Shown: positions 23,617 through 34,345 of the stretch, in pieces | Numbering within the stretch: position 1 is the first letter of the stretch | Layout of the letters: the number at the start of each line of letters is the position of its first letter | Program-made: the position numbers and the translations under genes | The notes under the pieces: generated by a model | Seen by the model: only the letters and a program-made list of their open reading frames with translations | What the model was told of the DNA's origin: nothing | The model's database searches: none | Origin: Piezodorus guildinii | Taxonomy: Eukaryota > Arthropoda > Insecta > Hemiptera > Pentatomidae | Direction of reading: 5' to 3' | NCBI GenBank assembly: GCA_023052935.1 | Contig: CM041292.1 | Coordinates: 133,128,951-133,192,950 of the forward strand | DNA: 64,000 nt

Positions 23617-24085
23617 AAGACTCTTACTGGACAGACGCTCTAACCTTCCATTTAACTACAAAAGGCTCATCTATATCACCATCATAAGGCCTATCTGGAC
23701 ATACGGAGTTGAGCTTTGGGGCTCTAATAACAATCAAATTCTTCCAATATTCAATCCTTACAGTCCAAAATCCTCAATGCTCCTTATTTTGTTACAAATA
23801 AACTCAACTATAATGCTCCATATGTTGCCGGTTTGGCCCGTACCAGGTATCAATCCTTCTATGACAAACTCCACTTTAACCCACTAGTTTCAATCCTTGC
23901 TTCCTCTTAAATTCCTGATTATCCTTCGAGGAGTCTGACTAGAAGATGTCATCGAGACCTTATAGTTTATATTACTTAGTGGAGTACTGTCATTGGGCAT
24001 TTTCTTTTCATGTATTTTTTATGTGTTTTAGCTGACAGCTAATTTACTTGATGTATTAACTAATACAGTTGTAAATCTCAATTGA
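23617..24085 (+). pseudogene. Jockey-like LINE tail, family Z, copy 3 (left arm)
   Basis: Frames read as the end of a jockey-type ORF2: LLDRRS-like start, YKRLIYITIIRPIWTYGVEL (the thumb IRPIWTYG motif), WGSNNN, IQSLQSKIL, then YVAGLARTRYQSFYDKL. The reading frame changes at least twice. The 3' UTR ends AATACAGTTGTAAATCTC. The same segment appears on the minus strand at about 25729-26197 in the right arm. Confidence 0.8.
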
Positions 24086-24439
24086 AAATTCAAGACTGAT
24101 TACATTAAAAATACAGCAGATTGTGCTAAAATTAACCCTCAATTTTTTCGTTTTCATTGGTAAAATATAAACATACATATAAGACAGTATATTTCTATGG
24201 TGCAGTAAAATACGTATGAGCTGGGTCAACTCGCAAATATAGCTATCATGTATCTATAACCTGAATGAACTGTATATTGGCTAGTTATATTAATTTCCCG
24301 AAGAGTCGTTGAGAAGAAAAATATCGAATCAATATTTTCTACAGAAAATAACACTTAAAGCCGGGCGAAACGGATTGGATGTTGCCCTTCCTATGTGGCC
24401 ATATTTCAAGTTAAAAACAGGGAGTATAGCAAGTATATA

Positions 24440-25375
24440 AATATAATCCCTCCCAACAAAATTTTTATCATGTAACGCGTGTGTATTCTCCTGGCAGCCC
24501 ACACGGCCTCTCGCGCCACGGAAATACAAAATAGCTCATACTGAGTAGGACATCAGTTGTAATGAATTAATACTGTAAAAGCCTTTAATAAGGTATAAAT
24601 GTATTACTTCGTTGGAAGAAAAACAATTTTATATATTTTTTGGAGTGAAAAAAAAATCCAATATTTTCACGTTTTCGTATGAATATGGTTTTTTTTTTTT
24701 TTTTGTTTTTTTTTACCTTTTATTTTAATTTATTAATAACAAATGACGAAATGGAATAAACGGATTGGAACATCTTGAACCTTATATTGAAATAATAATA
24801 TTTTTTTCTATTTAATTAATATTGTAGATTGTTATACCTAAATGTAATATTTTTTAAAAAGTAATAATTATTTTGTGGTGATTTGTAAAAAACGTTTATA
24901 TGATCTTGAATATGAATGAAAAACCCCGAAACTTTGATTGCTAGTTTTTATTATGAGTAAAATGTTTTGGGAGGAAGAATTAAAAACAAGCAAATTTTTT
25001 TTCTCCACCTCAGTTGTAATAACTACAATTTTCCAGTTGAAATAATAAAATAATGCCATTTATCTTTTTTATTTAGTTTGAAATACCTCAATAAATGTAT
25101 ATAAATAGAATATATTCTAAAAGAAAGATATGGTGAAGGGCCGGACTGTGTTTCAATAAAGGAGAGGTGACCGAAGCGGTTCGAGAGATGGCCCACAGGA
25201 GGATAAAAAGTCCCCAGCGAAGACCACGAATCCCACTCAGAGCTATCTTGGGTAAAAAGTTGAGCCGATACATATCCTAAGTGCTGCCTTGGAGCGCCCC
25301 GAACTCGCTTAAAATTCTAACCCCATATCCGACCTTATACCCAATAACTTTCACCCCCTAACCCCATAGCCAACT
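24440..25375. other. Unique spacer of the giant inverted repeat
   Basis: About 936 bp with no mirror symmetry. It includes a T-rich run near 24690-24713 and a less AT-rich segment at 25130-25370 with a CCCCTAACCCC-like block. The 61-codon open frame on the minus strand (25088-25273) shows no known domain. No gene is supported. Confidence 0.7.
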
Positions 25376-27818
25376 TATATACTTGCTATACTCCCTGCTT
25401 TTAACTTGAAATATGGCCACATAGGAAGGGCAACATCCAATCCGTTTCGCCCGGCTTTAAGTGTTATTTTCTGTAGAAAATATTGATTCGATATTTTTCT
25501 TCTCAACGACTCTTCGGGAAATTAATATAACTAGCCAATATACAGTTCATTCAGGTTATAGATACATGATAGCTATATTTGCGAGTTGACCCAGCTCATA
25601 CGTATTTTACTGCACCATAGAAATATACTGTCTTATATGTATGTTTATATTTTACCAATGAAAACGAAAAAATTGAGGGTTAATTTTAGCACAATCTGCT
25701 GTATTTTTAATGTAATCAGTCTTGAATTTTCAATTGAGATTTACAACTGTATTAGTTAATACATCAAGTAAATTAGCTGTCAGCTAAAACACATAAAAAA
25801 TACATGAAAAGAAAATGCCCAATGACAGTACTCCACTAAGTAATATAAACTATAAGGTCTCGATGACATCTTCTAGTCAGACTCCTCGAAGGATAATCAG
25901 GAATTTAAGAGGAAGCAAGGATTGAAACTAGTGGGTTAAAGTGGAGTTTGTCATAGAAGGATTGATACCTGGTACGGGCCAAACCGGCAACATATGGAGC
26001 ATTATAGTTGAGTTTATTTGTAACAAAATAAGGAGCATTGAGGATTTTGGACTGTAAGGATTGAATATTGGAAGAATTTGATTGTTATTAGAGCCCCAAA
26101 GCTCAACTCCGTATGTCCAGATAGGCCTTATGATGGTGATATAGATGAGCCTTTTGTAGTTAAATGGAAGGTTAGAGCGTCTGTCCAGTAAGAGTCTTAA
26201 ATTTAAATGTAAAATAGTACATAAGTACTTTATTATTTTTTATAATAATAAATTATACCATTAAAAGACTATTACTGAGCAGTTACTTTTTAAAAAAACA
26301 TTTATATTTCTTACATTTAAATTTTACCTGTTGTATAGTTTTTAACTGCGGTCAAGATAGATTTATTTACTGTAATTCAATGTATATTTGATATGCAATT
26401 TTAGACTGCATTAAATGCGATATGTAAGTTATATTTTGGTGTAACATATTAATAGTAAGATTTTTAAAATAATAAACCTGTAAAATTACCATAATTAAAA
26501 AGGATATACTAAACAAAAATAAAGATATTAGTCACATCTTTATTAAACTTAAAATGTGCAATCATTATTTATTTACCATTCATTTTCATCATGGGATGAG
26601 AATTTTATTACTTTTCAACTATTAAGGCTCTTTTATCACATAATTCTAATCTTTTCTAACTTGTAAAATAAAAAATGATATTAAATTAAAAATCTAGAAC
26701 TGTTTTTAACGTTATGTATAGAAGATATTTTAGTGTGCGGTGGATTGAAATTTAATATCAATATAGTAACTTTCGAAAAGAAAGGCGATTTTCTTATTTG
26801 TGATTAATTTAATTTTTAGGGTCCTTACCATTGTACTGTTTCGATGAAGGGGTCCGCGAAAAATTTTTGTTTGGGAACCACTGCTTTAATCAATCCGTTT
26901 GGATATAATCATTCATACCTAAACCTTTTTTAAAATATTTTATTTATTTATTGAGAAATAATACAAACTCCAGGACAGTATTAGAATTATAGAAAACCAT
27001 CCATACAAAGTAAACATATGAGGATAAAAAATAAATAATAACCTTGACAATATTAACTAAATTTTAACCTTTTTTGGGATTATGTTCAGTTAATTTTTTT
27101 TTCTAGGTTTCCTTTTATACTCGGATCAGGAGACTATTCAGTATTCGAAAATTATCATCGATACCACAACAATATTTCAGAAACAGGGAGCTGTTGCCTG
27201 GCATCGCTGATAAGAATAAGATGACAAATAATAAGAACAAACTTACAATAATAAGAATAAGAGTTTTCTAAAAATAGTTCACATTATTAATATTTCTGTA
27301 TTTTAGTGTAGGTAATATGATAGTTACTGTATTATTTATTGTTTAGTATAAATATTTACTATTTAGTTTTAGTGGCAATTTTCCATTTATTTGTTCAATA
27401 AGAACGAATTTATTATGAATAAAAAAGTTAAATATATAGTATATAAATACACCAAGAATAGAAAAAATAATAATATAAATGAGCTTCCTTTTTTTAAAGA
27501 TACAAATATTAATCCAGTAAAAACGGACATTAGGTATTTTGGAAGTCTTTTAACTTTAAATGATAATTCATATTTAGTGTGTTCCGGTGTTGTAAACTAT
27601 TTTATTATTATTACTTGTTTCATGTGTTAACAGGAGCTCAAATGACTTTTTTTAAACGTCCAAGTTATCCATTCTTGTTGTAAAAATATATGAGTATGAA
27701 CTATATAATTTTTTTTTGTTTTATTTACAAATATACATAATCGAATTTCATATCTTTGTAATCAGTCTTTTTTAATTTTTTAATCATTCAAGATGGAATA
27801 TTAGTTAAAAAACCTATA
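25376..27818 (-). repeat. Giant inverted repeat, right arm
   Basis: Reverse complement of 21995-24439, holding mirrored copies of the Z LINE tail (about 25729-26197), the hAT-like terminus (26849-26883), A (about 26860-27199) and B (27200-27818). Beyond 27818 the sequence diverges from the left flank completely. Confidence 0.95.
27391..27630 (+). other. 79-codon open frame, right-arm mirror
   Basis: Identical product to 22184-22423 (minus). Same caveat: unrecognised and probably not a gene. Confidence 0.25.
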
Positions 27819-27830
27819 CACAAAAAAGAA

Positions 27831-28010
27831 TTGGGGAGCCCGTGGCTGAGTGGCTTGCGCGCTAGTTCCCCACCCAAAAGATTGTGAATTCGAATCCCAG
27901 TGTCAAGCATTTAATTAATGGGGTTTCACTCACGGCCTCTACCTGTGTGACGGGTCCAGGCCTATATATATATATTTAGTATTTTGGAAACTTCTCCGAA
28001 TAATTGGTCA
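27831..28010 (+). mobile_element. tRNA-derived SINE, family S2, copy 2
   Basis: Head GGGGAGCCCGTGGCTGAGTGG with box A, then TGTGAATTCGAATCCCAGT with a box B. It shares these blocks and a TTTTGGAAACTT segment with 2010-2250. It begins 12 bp outside the inverted repeat's right boundary. Confidence 0.7.
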
Positions 28011-28261
28011 AAATTAGATAGAGTATATTATGACTAAAATGCATGTATTCTTGAGCAAAACTGACTTTATCTTATATTTATAACTACAACTAATATAATT
28101 ATAATTACAGTAACAATCCAAATGTGATAGTGGGAAAATAAAAATGTATCAATACTATAATTATGAAACTCATTCCGCCGAAAGTCTTGCGACTTGAGGT
28201 CTACAGCACTATTGCGACTTGAACTCACAAACTTATAATTATGTATTAATTTATTTTTTGA
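28011..28261. other. AT-rich stretch
   Basis: Nothing recognised. Confidence 0.4.
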
Positions 28262-28400
28262 AATGAGATAGCTCAGCAGATAGGGCACAGAGCCACTGAT
28301 CTCCGGACTCAGGTTCGATTCCGGCTGATTGTAATCACATTATTATCAACTCCTTGAGCAGCTGAAAGCCCGGAAAAAGTACAGATGATTAAGTTTTTTT
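28262..28400 (+). mobile_element. tRNA-like SINE head or tRNA pseudogene (S3)
   Basis: GATAGCTCAGCAGATAGGGC is a good box A and AGGTTCGATTCCGG a perfect box B consensus. The T-arm pairs imperfectly (TCAGG against CCGGC) and no acceptor stem closes, so it is not a functional tRNA. A further 80 bp downstream may be the SINE body. Only one copy is seen in the window. Confidence 0.55.
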
Positions 28401-28638
28401 GAGGACTTTTTAAATGAAATCCAGAAAACTAGAAGTTTGGATACATGTCAATGGATCATATATGAAGAAATCTAAACAAAAAGAAAATAATTATATTTAA
28501 TTTTAGATTAAATATAATATAAGTAAAACAAGATTTTTGTTATTTACTTTTATTATTGTTTAAAACTAAAAAACAAAACAAAGGGATCATAGAAGAATAT
28601 TTTTATTAAAAAAATTATAATTTACAGTCTTGTGACAT
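28401..28638. other. AT-rich stretch
   Basis: Nothing recognised. Confidence 0.4.
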
Positions 28639-28653
28639 TAATTATTTTAAATG
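28639..28653. repeat. Target-site duplication of fold-back copy 2, left
   Basis: TAATTATTTTAAATG, repeated exactly at 28968-28982. Confidence 0.85.
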
Positions 28654-28967
28654 ATTGTGGATGTAATTAGTTGACCGTTGAGAATTACTGGAAGGAATTA
28701 GTCCGGGTGGCGGTCATTAAATGAAACAACTAAATAGTTTCAACTATTTATAGTTTGCCAACGTTTCGACCCCCTTTGTGGGTCATCATCAGGGCGCATG
28801 GTGGGAGAATGGAAACTAGCAAAGTTTACTAGCAACTAGTTTCCATTCTCCCACCATGCGCCCTGATGATGACCCACAAAGGGGGTCGAAACGTTGGCAA
28901 ACAATAAATAGTTGAAACTATTTAGTTGTTTCATTTAATGACCGCCACCCGGACTAATTCCTTCCAG
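28654..28967 (+). mobile_element. Fold-back element with hammerhead-like core (PLE terminon candidate), copy 2
   Basis: A 314-bp insertion between 15-bp direct repeats. It consists of a leader of about 30 nt (containing GATGTAATTAGTTGACCGTT) followed by a near-perfect fold-back, arms roughly 28684-28815 and 28834-28967. Each arm carries an intact hammerhead-like core pointing outwards: plus strand CTGATGA at 28863-28869, a GACCC/GGGTC stem, GAAAC from 28888; minus strand the same over 28764-28792. Copy 1 (5920-6225) is in the opposite orientation with the same leader, so leader plus fold-back is the mobile unit. A 15-bp duplication suits target-primed retrotransposition more than cut-and-paste transposition. 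No protein is encoded. Stem III and cleavage remain to be shown. Confidence 0.75.
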
Positions 28968-28982
28968 TAATTATTTTAAATG
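28968..28982. repeat. Target-site duplication of fold-back copy 2, right
   Basis: Exact match to 28639-28653. Confidence 0.85.
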
Positions 28983-29201
28983 TTAGGACAAATTAAAAAT
29001 TTCATTTTTAACATTAATTTAATAATATTCTGCTCATGGCAATTATATTATTTAAGAGTAAGAAAAATCATAACCAAAAACCTTCATAGTATACCAAGAT
29101 AAATATCTACATACTAACATAAAATGAATTAACTAGGATAAGTATTAAATGTTAGGATAATGGTCATATCCAATTCTATAATGAGGACCACTACAAATAT
29201 G

Positions 29202-29212
29202 TAGACACAATA
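29202..29212. repeat. Target-site duplication of LINE 2, left copy
   Basis: TAGACACAATA, repeated at 32013-32023. Confidence 0.85.
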
Positions 29213-32012
29213 TTTTTTTTTTTTTTTTCTCATCCTCCAACTTTATTTACAAATAAATACAAAACACATTCTATGTATATACAGCAGCAATGGTATATAC
29301 AGTCCATGGCTCAGGCCTCGTATTGCCCGTTGGCATTCTAAGGTTCCTTTCGCACTAGGCGCGGTATGCACTTGAGGAGTTGGGTGGCTTTGTGCCTTTG
29401 TTGAAGTAAAATGGGGAGGAACCATTTTGCTGGTGGTTAAATGTATGCGGGTCAGACTGCAGAGTCCAGACCCCTTCCCAGGGCGACCACGTCGACCAGG
29501 GGGAGAGAGCCTTGCCACCTTCCAGGCGCAGGTGGTGGAACTACGTCCCTGAAGAGAGGGTTCGCACAAGCCTTTAACCCGTCAAAGAACTTGACGTGCC
29601 TCCTGCTGATGAACTCTGGCACCGAGGGAAGATGGAGTTCCTCGTGGATGGTGGCATTTCTCGCCCGCTGGAGTGTGGTTCCTCTGGCTATCCTCCTTAG
29701 GACGGAGTTCTGATAACTCTGCAGCCTTTTGAGCGTGGACTGATAGAGGTGGCGGAGCAGGGGCGCACCATGGAGTAGAGTCGGTCTGATAACGGCCTTG
29801 TAGATTTGCAACTTGAGTCGCAGTGAGAGCTGCGGCGAGATGAGTAGGTGGTAGAGTCTATGGGACTTCCTGCGGGCCAGCTTGATTCTTTCCCGTACAT
29901 GGCTGGAGAATGTCAGATGTCGGTCCAAGGTCACACCTAGGTAAAGAATTGAGTTGGAGAGAGGAAGTTTTACACTGTCTATCTCAAACTCGGTGGGTAA
30001 CTTCTTCTTCCCCTTCTGGAAGGACAAGATGATGGCGTCCGTTTTGGCTGGGTTGACTCTGATTCCGATCTTCTTCAATTCCCCAACTATGACGTTGGCT
30101 GCTTTCTGAGCCTGGTCACGTGCCTTGGTGGCGCTCATGCTGGTGGAGTAAATGGCGATGTCGTCCGCATAGGCTGCTACTGTTGCTCCCGGATGCTTTA
30201 CTGAGACCACCGGTGCCGCGAAAACGACAAATAGTAGTGGCCCCAGTACAGACCCTTGAGGTACCCCGCAGATGGTATCGTGTGGATTCGACAGGCTCCC
30301 GCCGACCCTTACAACGAAAGATCTTCGACTAAGATAGCTTCGGATCAATCGGCATAGGGAGGCAGGGAACTTGAACTCCTCCAGACGGCGGAGTAAAAGA
30401 GGGTGAGACACACAGTCAAAGGCCTGTGTGCAGTCCAAGGAGATTAGTGCTGTGGCATCGTTGTTCTTCCTCATCCGCTCCACGGTGTGGGCCTGCAACT
30501 TCGCCAGATGGTGTTCACAGGCTACCCCTCGTTGGAATCCTGTCTGTTCAGGTGGGATGATGTTCTCCTCCGTACAGTGCTTCATCAGATGGTGGTGAAC
30601 CAGCCTTTCTAAGATCTTACTCATGTGCGAGAGAAGACTGATCGGGCGATAGTGTTCCGTTGAATCTCCACTCTTCCCCGGTTTGAGTAGTGGCACTACG
30701 ATCGCTTCTTTCCAAGCCTTAGGAAAATACGATAATCGGATGCACGTGTTAAAAATGTTCAATAAGAAGGCTTTACCCCTCCTAGGGAGCATCTTCAACA
30801 GGACATAAGGAATATCGTCCTTCCCAGAGGACTTATTGCCCTTAGTACGTCGTAGCACCGACTCAAGCTGCTTGAAGGTGAAGTGGATGGGCTTCTTATT
30901 GGGGGACGGAGGTCTCCCTTCTGGAAGTCCAGGAGCAGCACTCACACGAGCCTCTTCCCTCGCTTCATAGTCGGTAGCCAGGAGTTCAGCCTGTTCAACC
31001 GGGGTCAACAGATCGCTCTCAGACGTCAGGTGCACAGTCCTCTTCTTGGCGACATGAGTCCTGATGAGTTTCCAGAATTGCTTCTGGTCGTCATGAGTCC
31101 TCCGGAGCTGTTCGTGCCAGAGGGCGGTCTTCTAGGCACGCATGAGGCTGGCTATCTGCCTGGTCATCGCATTGATGGCCGGTTTCAAGCCGTAATCACC
31201 CGTGCAGTAAAAGACGTTCCTCAGGTTGTTCCTTTGGGCTACCAAGGCGAGTATGTGCCTCGGAGGCTTTCTGAGAGCGATCGGCTGGGGGCTGAACCTA
31301 GGGATATTATAATTCGCTGACTTCTGTATGGTAGTGGTGATGACGGCCACAGCGCCATCCACCTCGGCTTCAGATCTCAGAGGCTGTATCTTGAGTAGTG
31401 TATTATCGACACTAGCCTTATAGCCTTTCCAGTCGGCCTTGTGAAATAGGTACTTGCTCGCCGGGGGTGTGGGGGGCGTTCCCTCAAAGGTGTAAAGCAC
31501 AGGCCGATGGTCAGACAGTCCGTACGGGAGTGCAAGGCACCCCGTGACGGTGTGCTGATCCCTGGTCAGGAGAAGGTCTAGTGTGGATGTCCAGCAAGGT
31601 CGGGCCGCATGCCTGAAGGTGTGCACCTCAGGATGAAAGACCGCCAGCCTGGTCTTGGAGATGTAAGTACCCATCATGTTATTACTGTTACACAGCCAGG
31701 CAGTATGTCGAGCATTGAAGTCCCCAAGGACGACAAATCGACTTCTACCCTGGGCGTGTTGCAGCAGTAGCTTCATAGATGTTGCTATAGCCTTGGGTCT
31801 CCTATAGACACAGCAGAAAGTGTACCGATGTTTCAGGTGAACATCGACTGTGACTATGTGAGTACCCTTGGTAGAAGCAACCGGGTTGGGTATTAACCGT
31901 GAAGGAACATCTCTTCTGACCAAGATGACGACACTCTCATCAGTCCCTGGATTGCACATCTCCCGGTACGCGATGTAACCCTGGATATACAGCCACTCAG
32001 ATGCAGGAAGAA
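29213..32012 (-). mobile_element. 5'-truncated jockey-type LINE (LINE 2)
   Basis: Bounded by 11-bp direct repeats. In sense it starts inside the endonuclease domain at 32012 and ends with a 3' UTR of about 220 bp, an AATAAA (in GTAAATAAAGTTGGAGG) and a poly(A) of about 17 residues next to the duplication. Higher GC than everything around it. Truncation, tail and duplication are the signature of target-primed reverse transcription. One in-frame stop; no frameshift seen. Compared with LINE 1 it belongs to a clearly different jockey lineage. Confidence 0.92.
29452..32012 (-). pseudogene. LINE 2 ORF2, partial endonuclease plus reverse transcriptase, one stop
   Basis: Frame 31132-32019 encodes most of an APE endonuclease: GYIAYREMCNP, FVVLGDFNARHTAWLC and the catalytic GLSDHRPVLYTF; its first few codons come from the duplicated target. 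After a single TAG at 31132-31134 the same frame continues as reverse transcriptase to the stop at 29452. Motifs are KGNKSSGKDDIPY, HYRPISLLS, TGFQRGVACEHHL, DCTQAFDCV, CGVPQGSVLGPL, the catalytic YADD at 30160-30171, and YLGVTLDRHLTF. The thumb includes VIRPTLLHGAPLL. No RNase H is seen. Because the amber stop is the only break, this copy is young. N-terminal endonuclease residues and all of ORF1 are missing by 5' truncation, so it could not have been mobile in this form. Confidence 0.93.
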
Positions 32013-32023
32013 TAGACACAATA
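32013..32023. repeat. Target-site duplication of LINE 2, right copy
   Basis: Matches 29202-29212. Confidence 0.85.
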
Positions 32024-32074
32024 ATTTATTTCCTCTATTTTTTTTTCTTTTCTTCTATGATATATTAGTGAATA

Positions 32075-32690
32075 AAGTCTACATTCTAGGCCTGCTCATC
32101 GGTATATTCGTTTAAAACAAGATCTCAGCCCACTATTTTCCTTCTCATCGAACAACATCCTTTAAAAAATCCTTTACTTTGCGTGCCACATCGTTCAGGA
32201 ATTCCATACCTATCTTTATACGCAAAGCATCTTCTTTAACCTCATTTAAAAACAAATTATTCCTTCATCTCCTCAGCAATCAGAAAGTGATAATGGAACT
32301 TCTAAATATTAGTATACAAAATTATAATCATAGCCATATTTCACTTTAAAATAAGACCCACTACAAATATTTAAACAAATATATATTTTTTTCTTTCAAA
32401 TTAACATTAGTGAGAAGTACATTTTTATTATCACTTCATAAAAATATGTTTATATAGTTATAAACATATATATTCGACTATTGTTCTTTTAGTAGTAGTC
32501 GTATGTCGTACAAATAGTCATACTTACTATTTTTATAAATAATATAAGTATATCTTAAGGGGGTATTTTTTAATTTGTTTCTGTTCTAGACAAAAAACTC
32601 CGTTTTTGTACTTTACTGTTATTCTTAGAGGACTGAAAGTCCCAGAATAAAATTTACTTTTGGTTATTTTTTTTTAAGTACTTCATAAAT
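32075..32690 (+). pseudogene. CR1/L2-like LINE tail, family H, copy 2
   Basis: Frames around 32130-32290 read SHRTTSFKKSFTLRATSFRN followed by SIPIFIRKASSLTSFKNKLF, the typical end of CR1/L2-type ORF2 (F-x-x-RA-x-x-x-WNSLP...SL-x-x-FK). The 3' UTR ends at 32625-32668 with a hairpin GGACTGAAAGTCC followed by AGAATAAAA. A second, inverted copy lies at 41810-42440. Confidence 0.7.
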
Positions 32691-33639
32691 AAAAGCAAGG
32701 GTCAAAGATGAAATAAACAAGAATTTAAGAAAACTAAGTGACAGAAAGATTGTGTATTAAAAATTAGTCGTTCAAAAGAATGTATTTGGTACGTGTATGT
32801 ATGTACGTCTTCCATGAATTAAACAACTGATATACTCACATACTCACAACTTTTTTTCTTTTTAAAAACAATTTCGAAAATCCCAAAATACACTATATTA
32901 TAAATTTATGTATAATATATTTAATTAATTTAACTGCCAATCAACTAAGAATTCTTGAAACCTAAATTTAACGAATTATAATTTATTAAGATATATATTC
33001 AAAAGAAGAAATTATACGAAATCATCATGCACTTACGTAGAAGACAGAGGTGTAGCGTAAGGTGCGAGTTTGTGGAGACAGAGCGGGGAGGTAGGAAGGG
33101 AACAATGAGAATTGATGAGAGCCCATTCATCAGCCGAGGTCGGTATTTGTCAGATGACCTGGCTTAATAAATAGACCCTCCCCAGATTTACTCTCCACTC
33201 ACTACCTTTATTGGCACATTATAGTAAAGGATCCATCAATTTTTGTTTTTATTTATCGACGTTTATTTATTTTGGTCCTAAGCCCTCTGATTTCCCAACG
33301 GGCCGACCTGTATGCACACTGCGGGGGGAGTATATAACCGTGCACTCCAATCGGTTTTAACAAATATTTTTCTCCCACTAGATTCCGGCCTTTGAGCGTT
33401 TATTAGATTCAATAATCTCGGTTTAATTGCTCCAGAAAATATTAATATGTTAGGCTCATATCATTTTCGTAATTAGTACAGCTAAGAAAACAATTCTGCC
33501 TAGTGCACCACACAACTAGTTAAATAAACATACATAAGTCTGAACTAAATTTTAAAAATTAATTAAGCGTTACAAGTTTATGTTCCATTTGAAACATTAA
33601 ATTAAATTATATTTATTTGTTTATTTGGACTATATATAT
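32691..33639. other. Unassigned stretch
   Basis: AT-rich except 33045-33375, which is richer in GC and includes GACCCTCCCC and CACTGCGGGGGG segments. That part may be single-copy or regulatory. No gene supported. Confidence 0.4.
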
Positions 33640-34345
33640 ATTTATCCCGTTGTGCCTTTAACCTTAAGGCGACTGTATTTCCTCCGTCAACTACTCCCGC
33701 ATGAAACCTGAAAACTCCTCGTTGCCTCTCTAATATTTCCCCACTTCGAATATTGCTGTACGGTATACGATGGTGTATCTGGGGATCTCGAGGTAAAAAT
33801 AAACGCTTCATTAATTGCTATGTCCGATTCCTCTTCGGGTCCCTAGGTACACCTCCATATCCAATTTTATAGCGAGTTGAAGTTGCTCTACCCTTCCAAT
33901 CGTCGCAAGTATTACCGCAAGTAGTCTTTCCTTTACCAAGTTATTCATTCCCGCCGTCCATCATGCAGATCCATACAGTACGGCCCACCAAACTGCACAT
34001 TTCATTGATACTTTCTCATTCGATCCTCAATCCTATAGAATTCTATCCATTCTTCCATCAGCAACTCCAACTATCTTTCTACTTTCAAATCCCGCATATT
34101 TAATCACTTATTGAATATCCAGGCTCAATAGAATTGTGAATAAGCTTTTTATTTTGTTGTTTTTATTTTGTTGGTTGTTGTTTTCTTCTGACTTAATTAT
34201 GTCTATTTTATATCAGTAAATATTAACTTGTTAATATGAATTTAATTTACTCTAAGACTCCAAAGCTCATTTTGTAGATTCTGTATACTTTATTCTAAAG
34301 GGACATGTTCCAGGATAATAAAGAATTTATTTATTATCATTATTA
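33640..34345 (+). pseudogene. CR1/L2-like LINE relic, family H-related, copy 3
   Basis: Broken frames give RLYFLRQLLPHE, LVASLIFPHFEYCCTVYDGV, then NRRKYYRK and YQVIHSRRPSC, matching in order the thumb and C-terminus of CR1/L2-type reverse transcriptases (SLVLPHFDYC, then a RR-x-LH...LLYKxxHxxxPxYL). The 3' end near 34296-34340 has GGGACATGTTCC, an AATAAAGAA and a TTAT-type tail, the same hairpin-plus-AATAAA layout as the other H tails. Confidence 0.65.

Larger units (their letters stand above)
21995..24439 (+). repeat. Giant inverted repeat, left arm
   Basis: Each base x pairs with about 49814 minus x, from the boundary at 21995/27818 to 24439/25376. In the stretches I compared only isolated mismatches appear (near 22478 and 23052), and the axis shifts by one base, implying a small indel. 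The arm contains segment B (21995-22614), direct-repeat copy A' (22615-22954), a hAT-like terminus at 22931, and a jockey-like LINE tail at 23617-24085. Confidence 0.95.

Noticed and set aside
23617..24085. Mariner or host gene remnant in the palindrome arm
   Set aside because: The IRPIWTYG and WG motifs and the 3' UTR shared with five other tails fit a jockey-type LINE end.
22931..26883. Intact hAT transposon
   Set aside because: The two ends are mirror copies created by the inverted repeat; flanks are inverted, no transposase is present, and no direct 8-bp duplication exists.
22184..27630. Duplicated 79-codon gene conserved between two loci
   Set aside because: Identity is explained by the palindrome and extends equally through non-coding sequence, so it is not evidence of selection.
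28262..28334. Possible functional tRNA gene
   Set aside because: Box A and B are good, but the T-arm mispairs and no acceptor stem closes; better seen as a SINE head or pseudogene.
29697..29900. Small frames opposite or overlapping LINE 2 (also 29441-29713, 30120-30332, 30883-31320)
   Set aside because: They overlap the reverse-transcriptase frame in other phases; high GC makes chance frames longer here.
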